Source of the DNA: Granulicella sp.
GTDB lineage: Bacteria > Acidobacteriota > Terriglobia > Terriglobales > Acidobacteriaceae
NCBI GenBank assembly: GCA_025357875.1
Contig: JANYLK010000055.1
Span: 62,001-126,000 of the forward strand
Direction of reading: 5' to 3'
DNA length: 64,000 nucleotides
Shown here: positions 49,807 through 58,436 of the stretch, one piece after another
How the letters are laid out: each line of letters begins with the position of its first letter
How positions within the stretch are numbered: position 1 is the stretch's first letter
Notes under the pieces: generated by a model
Databases searched by the model: none
The model's input: the letters and a program-made list of their open reading frames with translations, nothing else
What the model was told of the DNA's origin: nothing
Translations under genes and position numbers: made by a program

Positions 49807-50058
49807 TCACGACTTTCCTGCGTGGTCTCCATATTCCCAGTCGTAGGGCACGCCGGTATCTCCGAGGATGAGCCTGACCAGCTCGGCGAAGCCTGCCTCC
49901 GAGCGAACATCGTTAGAGAGGATTAAGACACATCGCTGACTGGCCTCGATGCAGACCATGGCTCCTGCTTGCTCAGCCACCATTTGAAATTCTGCACTCT
50001 TCACTTCGAGACTATAAACAAAAATGTTTATAGCGACAATGGCGGAGGAGAAATACAA
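49807..50058 (-). CDS. Small hypothetical protein
   Basis: 83 aa ORF; weak support only. Confidence 0.35.
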   Translation of the reverse strand: MYFSSAIVAINIFVYSLEVKSAEFQMVAEQAGAMVCIEASQRCVLILSNDVRSEAGFAELVRLILGDTGVPYDWEYGDHAGKS

Positions 50059-50093
50059 CTAGGGAGATTCTGAGCTTCGCGCAGAATGACGAC
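50043..50093. repeat. REP-like element copy 3
   Basis: caactagggagattctgagcttcgcgcagaatgacga; matches copies at 30125 and 35212. Confidence 0.7.
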
Positions 50094-50483
50094 TTCGCGG
50101 ATATTAAGAGTGGAGGCTGAAGCCCGGATTAACTGGGGGTGTCCCAATTCGCCAAAGTAACAAGCCGCTTCTGAAGCGTGAACAGCCGGGCATACGTAGA
50201 ATCCACTTTTCCGAAATGCCGAGTTTTCGGCCCTGTAAATTGCTGCACTTGCCAGTCTGTTCTCCGATGCTGAGGTCCGACGTCGATCGCGTGTGGCAAA
50301 ACGTTGCGCATTTGTTTTCTCAAATATGCGCAAGATTTTGCACGATTCTTACACGCCCAGCATTAAATATGGTGGTTGAACTATTGTTTTGAGGGATTTG
50401 AATAACTCTAGCTCCGAAAGCAGTTCGGCCTGCGAATTGCATGATCGAGAGTAGATAAACTTATGCCGGAAGGTCTGCCTCTC

Positions 50484-51116
50484 ATGAAAAAACTTTTTTC
50501 CGCTCTTTTTGCCGTTGCGTTTTTGGCGACGGTATCGCTGAACGCCCACGCCGACGCCATCGGCACAACCAAAACTTTCACCCTTACCGTGGACGGATGC
50601 AGCGCCGGATGCGGAATTGGCCCTTATGGCACGATCCTGCTCACCCAGACAGCCGCCGGCGTCACGGTCCTTGAGACATTGCTCAACGGTGATCTGTTCG
50701 TCAAAACGGGCGCAGGAGACGCGCTTGAATTCAATTCCGCCGGCGCCATTGGGAATATCACAGCGGGATTCAGCATCGGGCCAGCGCCTGATACCGCCTC
50801 GAAGTTCGGCTCGTTTCTGCAATCCGTGATTTGCTCGGGCTGCGGCAAGGGCGCAAGTGCACCTCTTTCGGGGCCGTTGGGCTTCACCGTTGCGGGTGCG
50901 ACCGTCTCCGGATTTTCTGCGAATGTCGATGGCTATTACTTCGCCTCTGACATTCTCGGGAATGGCAACACCGGAAACGTCGGCGCGAATGGTTCGACCC
51001 CAGTGCCTCCATCAACTACCCCGGAGCCGTCTTCGCTGGTGCTGCTCGGAACGGGCATCATCGGCGGTGCTGGCATATTGCGCAGAAAAGCTCTCTCCGC
51101 ATTAGCGAAGAGGTAG
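50484..51116 (+). CDS. PEP-CTERM sorting domain protein
   Basis: Signal peptide 'MKKLFSALFAVAFLATVSLNAHA'; C-terminus 'TPEPSSLVLLGTGIIGGAGILRRKALSALAKR'. Confidence 0.9.
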   Translation: MKKLFSALFAVAFLATVSLNAHADAIGTTKTFTLTVDGCSAGCGIGPYGTILLTQTAAGVTVLETLLNGDLFVKTGAGDALEFNSAGAIGNITAGFSIGPAPDTASKFGSFLQSVICSGCGKGASAPLSGPLGFTVAGATVSGFSANVDGYYFASDILGNGNTGNVGANGSTPVPPSTTPEPSSLVLLGTGIIGGAGILRRKALSALAKR

Positions 51117-51154
51117 TGGTTTGGATGAGCCTCGCAATGAGACGCGCATGACTT

Positions 51155-51180
51155 GGCTCACCCTTGGGCAGGGGTGAGCC
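51155..51180 (+). terminator. Terminator-like hairpin after PEP-CTERM gene
   Basis: GGCTCACCC ttgggcag GGGTGAGCC; no strong U-tract. Confidence 0.45.
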
Positions 51181-51344
51181 AGTCTTGCTCAGTCGAGTGC
51201 TTTTCCAGCCACTTTTCCGTATAACGGTCATATGGGACATCTGCCTCTGGCTGCCGTCGCTTCTAGACCTTATGCCGCCACTCTGAACCCTGCGGCGCGA
51301 TTCCCTATTTTCGTCGTAGCGGGCCATCAGAGGATGAGCGCCAA

Positions 51345-52970
51345 TTAGTGGGCGGCTAATTCTTTGGGGACGGGCTCGGGGGCTTTAGCGCCGGGCACGG
51401 CTTTGCGATTGGGCGGCAGGCGCATCAGGAATGGGAGCGGCGAGAGCAGCAGGACCGCGAAGGCGAGGATCGCGAAGGCGTTCTTGTAACTGAGCATCGA
51501 GGCCTGGCGAACCATCATGCGATATGCTTCGCCGACCGCAGCCTTACTGGCCTGCGCGGAGGGCATGCCGCCTCGCATGAAGACTGCCTTCATTCGATCC
51601 ATGTAGAGGTTGTACTGCACGCTACCGGGGACAACGTTGGCTGCGAGCGCTGCCTGATGGACCTGCGAACTACGCGCTATGTAGGTGGTGAGCAGTGCAG
51701 TCCCTGCGCTGCCGCCGAGGTTACGTGCGAAGTTGGAGAGGCTGGAGATCTGGTTGGTCTTGGTCGCGGGAACGCCGACATAGTTCAGCGTGCTGATGGG
51801 GATGAAGATGAACGGCAGCGCGATGACCTGCAGCATACGCAGCACGGTGACGTGGGCGAAACTGGTGGTGAGGTCGAGCTGGGTGAGGTTGTAGATACCG
51901 ATGGCGGTGCCGATGTACGCGAGGCAGACCATCAGGCGCGGATCCATTTTGCCTACGGTGCGGCCGGCAACGAACATCATCGCCATCATCAAGAAGCCCG
52001 CTGGGGAGAGCACCATGCCGGCGCGCTCCGCAGTGTAGCCGAGCAGGACTTGCAGATACTGCGGGATGAGCACGGTCGATCCGAAGAGCACCATGCCGAG
52101 GATGAGTTGCAGAAATACTGCGGTGCCGAAGTTGCGATTCTTCAGCAGCTTCAAGTCGACGATGGGGTCGGGGTGGTTCCACTCCCAGTAGGCGAAGAAG
52201 ACCAGCAGGCACACGGCGAGCGCGGCGGTGGCGCGGATCATGGGATCGCCGAACCAGTCTTTCTCCTGGCCTTTATCCAGCGTGAACTCGAGGAAGCCGA
52301 CGCCGAGCGCGACCAGGCCCAGGCCCATGAAGTCGACCTTGAGATGCTTGGAGGCTTCCTTGCGCGCCTTGAGGAACGGTGGATCTTCGACCATGCGATT
52401 CGACAAGTAGAGCGAGAGGATACCGACGGGCAGGTTGATGAAGAAGATCCAATGCCAGTTGAAGTTGTCGGTGATCCAACCGCCAAGCGTGGGGCCGATC
52501 GCGGGTGCGACGACCACCGCCATACCATAGAGGGCGAACGCTTGACCACGCTTCTCGATGGGGAAGGTGTCGGCCAGGATAGCCTGTTCGCTGGTGGCGA
52601 GACCACCGCCGCCCAGGCCCTGCAAAATGCGCGCGGCGATCAGCATAGGCAGCGTTTGTGCGATGCCGCAAAGCAGAGAGCAGACGGTGAACATCGCGAC
52701 GCAGGACATGTAGAAGCGCTTGCGTCCGAAGCGATTGGACAGCCAGCCGGAGATGGGAAGGATGATCGCCGAGGCGACGAGGTAGCTGGTGAGGACCCAG
52801 GTTGCCTCCTCCTGGCTGGCGCCGAGCGAGCCGGCCATGTGCGGCAGCGCGACGTTGGCGATGGAGGTGTCGAGGACTTCCATGAAGGTCGCGAGCGTGA
52901 CTGTGATGGCGACAGCCCAGGGATTGTGCGAGGGCTTCCAGTGGAGTTGATCGAAGGTCAGCTCAGCCAT
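51345..52970 (-). CDS. DHA2 family MFS drug transporter (EmrB/QacA)
   Basis: 'NPWAVAITVTLATFMEVLDTSIANVALPHMAGSLGASQEEATWVLTSYLVASAIILPISGWLSNRFGRKRFYM'; 14-TM length. Confidence 0.93.
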   Translation of the reverse strand: MAELTFDQLHWKPSHNPWAVAITVTLATFMEVLDTSIANVALPHMAGSLGASQEEATWVLTSYLVASAIILPISGWLSNRFGRKRFYMSCVAMFTVCSLLCGIAQTLPMLIAARILQGLGGGGLATSEQAILADTFPIEKRGQAFALYGMAVVVAPAIGPTLGGWITDNFNWHWIFFINLPVGILSLYLSNRMVEDPPFLKARKEASKHLKVDFMGLGLVALGVGFLEFTLDKGQEKDWFGDPMIRATAALAVCLLVFFAYWEWNHPDPIVDLKLLKNRNFGTAVFLQLILGMVLFGSTVLIPQYLQVLLGYTAERAGMVLSPAGFLMMAMMFVAGRTVGKMDPRLMVCLAYIGTAIGIYNLTQLDLTTSFAHVTVLRMLQVIALPFIFIPISTLNYVGVPATKTNQISSLSNFARNLGGSAGTALLTTYIARSSQVHQAALAANVVPGSVQYNLYMDRMKAVFMRGGMPSAQASKAAVGEAYRMMVRQASMLSYKNAFAILAFAVLLLSPLPFLMRLPPNRKAVPGAKAPEPVPKELAAH

Positions 52971-53075
52971 GACCCTCCATTGCTGTTCGTCGACGTCGGC
53001 CCGGAATCCCCATCGTGTGATTCTATGGACGCGGGGACGATCCGCCAAAGTCGGCTGTTACGGGAGTAGCGATGC

Positions 53076-53345
53076 TCAGTTGAGTGTCACTTTGCCGGTG
53101 CCGGCGCATACTTCGCAGGGCTCAAAGAGTGGAACTTCTCCCTCCCAGTCCACGGGTGTGGAACGTTTCCCTGAGGCTTGGCAGGCGATGCACAGACCGT
53201 GTGCTCGGTAGTAATCCAACAGCCCTGATGGGCGTCCGGCCAGGATTTCAATATCGCGCCAGGTCTTGATCTGGGCGAAGCTGGTTGCGGCGGGCGCTAA
53301 TTTCGCTGATGGGAGATCTTCCCATCGATATGCGCGGCAAATCAT
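53076..53345 (-). CDS. Small protein with DnaJ-type zinc-finger-like CxxC motifs
   Basis: 'CIACQASGKR...FEPCEVCAGTGKV'. Confidence 0.55.
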   Translation of the reverse strand: MICRAYRWEDLPSAKLAPAATSFAQIKTWRDIEILAGRPSGLLDYYRAHGLCIACQASGKRSTPVDWEGEVPLFEPCEVCAGTGKVTLN

Positions 53346-53826
53346 CGTACGTCCTCCGGCATTCCGTGCTGGGTGAATTTTGCTGCGGTCTATCCAGGTG
53401 CTCGAACGGTGGAGAGTAGGGGAATTCGCATGTCGCTTGTCGTCGATTCGCGGTTCCCCTACTCACCATGAGCAAACATTAAAGTGGGTGGGGTTGGAAC
53501 TGAGAGGTCGATCCCGTCGAAGCCGCTCTGCGGAAGGGATGGTGGAAGAAAATTATGCTACGACTTGGAGTTGTCTTGATCGGAGTCATCTGCTGACATC
53601 TGCTGGATCCGATCCTCCTCGTCGAAGTCGCACGCGGCTGGCACCATAGAACAGCGGTCCTCAGCGACTTTTCAGAAGATACGGCTGATTTGCGATAACT
53701 CCAATACCTATTAGGTGTTACGCAATCACCAGGTAGGTGTTAGCTTTGTGAGCATAGTCACTTGCTGATCGACGTTCGAGTTATCTGCAGAGCGCTGTCA
53801 TGTAGTCCGATGTTGCATCGGCGCAG

Positions 53827-55689
53827 TTATTCACCAGACGCTGTTGCGTGCGTTGATATCCACGCCTTGGCGGCAAGCACTTGCGGCAGGCTTGGGTCGG
53901 CGGACTTCCAGGCAGTCAGCAACGTTTGAAAGTCGGCGTTTGCGGCGGTGTTATCGCCCGCGGCATTATCGGCCTGCGCGATGCCGTACAGCGGAAAGCC
54001 TGAGTTTGGCCTCTCGATGAGCGCAGCCTGGTATGCCTTCTTCGCATCGGCGAATCGCCTGGCTCGCATCAACGCATCGCCGCGGGTCTCGCTGACTGGG
54101 CGAATATAGTAGGGAGGCTCGCGGTAGCCAAGCACACTCTCGGCCTCGGTCGCCTTCGCGAAGGCGGCGTCGGCATCGGCTGTATTTCCCTGTGCCATCA
54201 GCACCGCCGCATGCAGTTCCAACGCAGCGACATCCAAAAAGCTGTGCACGGGCATGGCCAACACATCTTTCGCGAGCATCATGCCGGGCATGCTCATCGG
54301 AATCACTGGCTCGACTGGCTTTATCGCAACGCGCTCGTCCAACGATTTGCTGAAGCCCGCGGCCGCATTCGCATCGCCATTATCCAGCGCCGCCATGCCG
54401 CGCGTGTAGTCCAGCAGAGAAGTACGCATCGCCGTAAGGTTCTTCAGCTCGGCCGGCGGCTTGCTCGCTTGCAGCAATTCCGCCGCGCGCGTCCAGTTCG
54501 CCGAGCGCACCGCCACCGGAAGCAGCGGGTCAAGCCGCGTCATTCCATCGCGCGGGGCCTGGCGGTAGAGTGTCGTGAGACGCCCGCCGCGTGCCGCGTT
54601 CAGCTTCGCCGACATCGCCGTCGCCTCCTCCAGACGGCCCGCCTCCAGCAGATTGGCGATCAGGTACATCAGGTTGTGCACATAGTTCCAGTCGTCGTCG
54701 ACCGATACATTCTGCGTGTGCATGTACGTCTCGTCCACGTTCACGGAGTTCTCGAACGAGGTCCGCGCCGTTTCGTAATCTCCAGTGCGATAGAAGATGT
54801 GGCCGGGCATGTGTACCATGTGACCCGAGGCCGGGGCCAGCACGCCCAGCTTGCGCGAACTTTCTAGCGCCGCCTCAGGATGCTGTCCAGCTTCCTGCGC
54901 ATGAATCCAGTAGTGGTTCGCGGCCGAGTCGTCGGGATGTGCCGCGAGCAGGGCGGCGAGCATCGTCTGCGCCTCCGCGGTACCGGGCTTTGGCCTGGCC
55001 TGCTTATCGAATCCGTCGATCAGAGACTCGGCGAGAAAGATCCTGGCCTGCACATCGTCGGGATTCGTGGCAACCAGTCTGCGCAGTATCTTCGTCGGTT
55101 TGGAATCGATATGCGGTGCGGCCACTTTTGTGAGGCTCCATGCATTCTCCTTTGGATCATTCCCCCGCTTCTTCTTCGCCGCGAGATCTACTTTCTCCTC
55201 TTCCTTCGCGGCGGCGATGTAGAGCTTCTCCGCAGGTGTTGCGTGCTTTGCGAGCTTCTCTGCCTGCAGCAGCGCTGCATGCGCCAACGCGTCTTCAACT
55301 CCGCGAAAGGCCTCGGCGTGATAGATACCCCAGAAACACATCGCACACTTGGGATCGAGGCGCACGCTCTGCTCGAACGCACGCGCCGACTCATAATCCC
55401 AGAAGTCGTGGAACGCGTTCAGCCCCTGATTGAACCACTTCTGCGCCTCGGGACTCGTAGTGGTGATGGTCATGAAACTATTGCCGAGACCGGCGATGAG
55501 GATTGGCGGCGGAAGCTCTTCGGGCGGCATCGACTCGCCCATGTTGGACATTCCGGCCATCCCCTGTGGGGCCGCCACCGTCGGCGCGAAGATCAGGACA
55601 GCACCTAACGCCAGACCTGCAATCAGATTTCGCATCTCCGCTCCTTGAACGCTTTTGGGCCGGTGGAAAGCCCTATAGGATCTCTCCAC
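53827..55689 (-). CDS. TPR-repeat secreted protein
   Basis: 'EAQKWFNQGLNAFHDFWDYESARAFEQSVRLDPKCAMCFWGIYHAEAF'. Confidence 0.85.
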   Translation of the reverse strand: MERSYRAFHRPKSVQGAEMRNLIAGLALGAVLIFAPTVAAPQGMAGMSNMGESMPPEELPPPILIAGLGNSFMTITTTSPEAQKWFNQGLNAFHDFWDYESARAFEQSVRLDPKCAMCFWGIYHAEAFRGVEDALAHAALLQAEKLAKHATPAEKLYIAAAKEEEKVDLAAKKKRGNDPKENAWSLTKVAAPHIDSKPTKILRRLVATNPDDVQARIFLAESLIDGFDKQARPKPGTAEAQTMLAALLAAHPDDSAANHYWIHAQEAGQHPEAALESSRKLGVLAPASGHMVHMPGHIFYRTGDYETARTSFENSVNVDETYMHTQNVSVDDDWNYVHNLMYLIANLLEAGRLEEATAMSAKLNAARGGRLTTLYRQAPRDGMTRLDPLLPVAVRSANWTRAAELLQASKPPAELKNLTAMRTSLLDYTRGMAALDNGDANAAAGFSKSLDERVAIKPVEPVIPMSMPGMMLAKDVLAMPVHSFLDVAALELHAAVLMAQGNTADADAAFAKATEAESVLGYREPPYYIRPVSETRGDALMRARRFADAKKAYQAALIERPNSGFPLYGIAQADNAAGDNTAANADFQTLLTAWKSADPSLPQVLAAKAWISTHATASGE

Positions 55690-55793
55690 AGCGGCTCATT
55701 AAAGAAGAATTAGCTTCGCGTGATACAAGTTCGCTTGGCTAGTCACCACCCGTTGACTAACTTTGTCCCTTGCTAGTGACATGAACGCAGAGG

Positions 55794-57293
55794 TCATCCG
55801 ATCTGATGCAGGATGGCTGCGCTTGCTGCTGGGACCGTCATCCCACGCGTTGCGGCTACGGCACCGAACTTGATCGTTGTTGAGGTCAGCGACTCGGCGG
55901 TGAGCCGCTCGGCGATATGCCAGCCTGGCAGCGTAATCTCGATATCCTGTGTCGTGTCCTTGTTGATCACGGCGATGATCTTGCGGCCATCTTTGAACTT
56001 CGCAGCGTATGCGGTCGCATTCACTTCGCCGGAATCGAAGTTGAGCGGGATCATGGTTGCGCCCGCGAACTGCTGGGCGAAGCGCATGCCGTAAAAGACG
56101 GGCTCGGCGATATATTTCCCGTCGATATCCGCGATAGGCGTGTAGAACGGGCGAGGATGCGGGGCCTTCGGATCGGGCATCAACTCTTCGCCGGGAAGCG
56201 TGCCGCCGAGCGAGTTGGCGACCATCTGGCCTTCGCCGCCGTGCAGATTCACACCCGCGTAGCCCAGCGATGCAAGCTTGAGCAGGTAATCCGCAGCCCA
56301 CAACGACGCGCCGAACACGTCGGAAACGCCAGGCTTGCCGCCGCGATAACAGGTGTTGCCCTCGGTCATGCGGTAGAGCACGGTGCGATGCTCGCCTGCG
56401 CCGAGACGTGCGGCGGCGGCGTGAACGTCCGCGTAGAGCTTATCGACGTGAGGATCTGCATGCAGCACGGCGTCGAGGTTGACCTTGGGATTGGAAGGCG
56501 GTCCGCCAAAGTAGTAATGATGCGTGAGCGCAGCGACATTAGGGCGATCGTGTTCGGCCAGCGCGAGCAGACGCGTCACGACGACGGCATACCACTCGGG
56601 ATTGCCGGCAGTATCGGGCATGCCGAAACTCGCTGTCGGCACGCGGGCACGGATGGCATTGGCAAAGGTGAGCCACTCGTCGAAGTAGGTGTCGGCGGTC
56701 CAGGTCTTGGGATCGCGAATGGTGGTGCCAAAGCGGTCCGCCTCGTTGCCCACCTGAAAGTATTCAAGCTTTGCGCCCAGTGTTTCCGCTGCGAAGACCG
56801 CTTCGTCGGCAGCGAGTGCGGGAGTATTTGTCCCCAGGTTGAAGCCATAGAGACAGGTCCATCCGGTGGCGTCGAGGAACGCGCGCAGATTGTGTATCGC
56901 CTCGGGCGTGACCGCGTAGGAGAGATTCGGATTAGGGTCGCCCATCTTGTACTCGCGTTTCACACGCAGCGGCGCAACCGAAGTCGGCGTCGGTTTCCAG
57001 AAACCATAGTCCGACGTATTGCCGCCGAGGCGCAGGACTCCGTGCGGTGCAAGCGCGCGGAATTTCGCTATGAGACCGGCGTTTGCCGGAGAGAAAAAGG
57101 CGGGCTCGGAGAGCTGCTGCGTCTCGTAGGAGAGGCCAACGAAGTTCGCGGGAATCACCGGGCCCGGCTGTTCGCTATGCAATGTCAGCCCTGCCTGGCG
57201 CGCGGTGGCGGGTGCGGTTTGGGCGAAGCTCTTCAGGCTTGCAGTTGCGGCAGCACTGGCAATCAGAAAGCGGCGGCGATCCATACTCTTCAT
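55794..57293 (-). CDS. GH79-like glycoside hydrolase (beta-glucuronidase/heparanase family), TAT-type signal
   Basis: 'MKSMDRRRFLIASAAATASLKSFAQ', 'ANFVGLSYETQQLSEPAFFS', 'LRLGGNTSDYGFW', 'YFQVGNEADRFG'; upstream 57581 start rejected as it overlaps divergent vapB. Confidence 0.8.
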   Translation of the reverse strand: MKSMDRRRFLIASAAATASLKSFAQTAPATARQAGLTLHSEQPGPVIPANFVGLSYETQQLSEPAFFSPANAGLIAKFRALAPHGVLRLGGNTSDYGFWKPTPTSVAPLRVKREYKMGDPNPNLSYAVTPEAIHNLRAFLDATGWTCLYGFNLGTNTPALAADEAVFAAETLGAKLEYFQVGNEADRFGTTIRDPKTWTADTYFDEWLTFANAIRARVPTASFGMPDTAGNPEWYAVVVTRLLALAEHDRPNVAALTHHYYFGGPPSNPKVNLDAVLHADPHVDKLYADVHAAAARLGAGEHRTVLYRMTEGNTCYRGGKPGVSDVFGASLWAADYLLKLASLGYAGVNLHGGEGQMVANSLGGTLPGEELMPDPKAPHPRPFYTPIADIDGKYIAEPVFYGMRFAQQFAGATMIPLNFDSGEVNATAYAAKFKDGRKIIAVINKDTTQDIEITLPGWHIAERLTAESLTSTTIKFGAVAATRGMTVPAASAAILHQIG

Positions 57294-57390
57294 GCGGAGA
57301 AGCATAGGAGGGGTGGTCGTGTTCTGGCAAATTCGAACATTCAACGTAATGCGTGATGTATGATGATTGATGCGGAAAGGAGGCCCATAA

Positions 57391-57621
57391 ATGAGAACCA
57401 CGCTGGCTATTGATGACGATGTGCTCGCGGTGGCTAAGGAGTTGGCAGTTACCCAAAAAAAGACCGTGGGCAAGGTAATTTCTCTGCTTGCCAGAAGTGC
57501 TTTGCGCCCGGCCGGATCGAGCAATCGCACGCGGAACGGAGTGCCTTTGCTGCCGGTTGGTCCAAATACCGTGCCGATCACTTCTGAGTTGGTCCAGCAA
57601 CTTCGAGAGGAGTTGCTGTGA
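57391..57621 (+). CDS. VapB-like antitoxin (ribbon-helix-helix)
   Basis: 'MRTTLAIDDDVLAVAKELAVTQKKTVGKVISLLARSAL'; overlaps PIN-domain gene by 4 bp. Confidence 0.82.
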   Translation: MRTTLAIDDDVLAVAKELAVTQKKTVGKVISLLARSALRPAGSSNRTRNGVPLLPVGPNTVPITSELVQQLREELL

Positions 57622-58052
57622 GTCGGTTTCTTCTCGACGTCAACGTCCTGATCGCCTTAATCGATTCTGCCCATATCCAACATGACCGAGTACATGATTG
57701 GTTTGCCGCATCGGGAAAAGAAGCTTGGGCCACATGTCCGTTGACGGAGAATGGCGTACTCCGAATTGTCGGACATGCGCGGTATCCTAATTCGCCGGGA
57801 ACACCTGCGGCCGTCGCAGAGACAGTGATGGGTTTGCTAGCACTTTCCGGGCACGAATTCTGGCCGGACGATCTGACTCTATTCGATGGCCGGCACATCG
57901 ATACCGCGCGGTTGCTAGATTCCGCCCAAGTGACGGATAGTTACCTTTTGGCTCTGGCTTCCATGCACGGTGGACGGCTGGCGACCCTTGACCGGCGTCT
58001 TGTTACCAGTGCCGTAGTTAACGGCACCTCGGCTATCCATTGGATCGACTGA
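57618..58052 (+). CDS. VapC-like PIN domain toxin
   Basis: 'FLLDVNVLIALIDSAHIQHDRVHDWF', 'ATCPLTENGVLRIVG', 'VTDSYLLALASMHGGRLATLDRRL'. GTG start. Confidence 0.88.
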   Translation: MSRFLLDVNVLIALIDSAHIQHDRVHDWFAASGKEAWATCPLTENGVLRIVGHARYPNSPGTPAAVAETVMGLLALSGHEFWPDDLTLFDGRHIDTARLLDSAQVTDSYLLALASMHGGRLATLDRRLVTSAVVNGTSAIHWID

Positions 58053-58076
58053 TCTAAATCAAAGGGGTTTTCAACC

Positions 58077-58436
58077 ATGCCTACGATCCGCGTTGAACTG
58101 CCGGCTCATCTATGCACGCTGGCGCGCATCAGTGGCTACGAGGTGAGCGTCGAAGTGCCTGCGCCGGCGACTGTCCGCGTCGTTCTTGACGCTCTCGAAG
58201 CCGCGTACCCGATGCTTAGCGGCACCATTTGCGATCACGTCACGCTTGAACGCCGGGCGTTTCTGCGCTTCTTCGCGTGCCAGCAGGATCTTTCCCTCGA
58301 GCCAATGGACGCGCCGCTTCCCGCTGCGGCAGTGAATGGCCGCGAGCCGTTTATTATTCTCGGCGCGGTCGCTGGCGGCCAGGTTGGTGGCCCCGATCAG
58401 GGTAGACGGGAGTCCTTCTCGTTTATCGTGGGGTGA
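58077..58436 (+). CDS. MoaD/ThiS family protein with C-terminal extension beyond the Gly-Gly
   Basis: '[44 protein letters not shown]...[10 protein letters not shown]' then [18 protein letters not shown]. Confidence 0.75.
   Translation: MPTIRVELPAHLCTLARISGYEVSVEVPAPATVRVVLDALEAAYPMLSGTICDHVTLERRAFLRFFACQQDLSLEPMDAPLPAAAVNGREPFIILGAVAGGQVGGPDQGRRESFSFIVG

Noticed and set aside
51657-53069. 470-aa plus-strand ORF
   Set aside because: Fully antisense to the DHA2 MFS transporter; repetitive D/E/G/H-rich shadow translation.
53700-53760. Direct repeat 'aggtgttacgcaatcaccaggtaggtgttagc'
   Set aside because: Short imperfect similarity in a small intergenic gap; not distinguishable from chance.
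55917-57356. 479-aa plus-strand ORF
   Set aside because: Antisense to the GH79-like gene; no domain recognised; high-GC shadow ORF.
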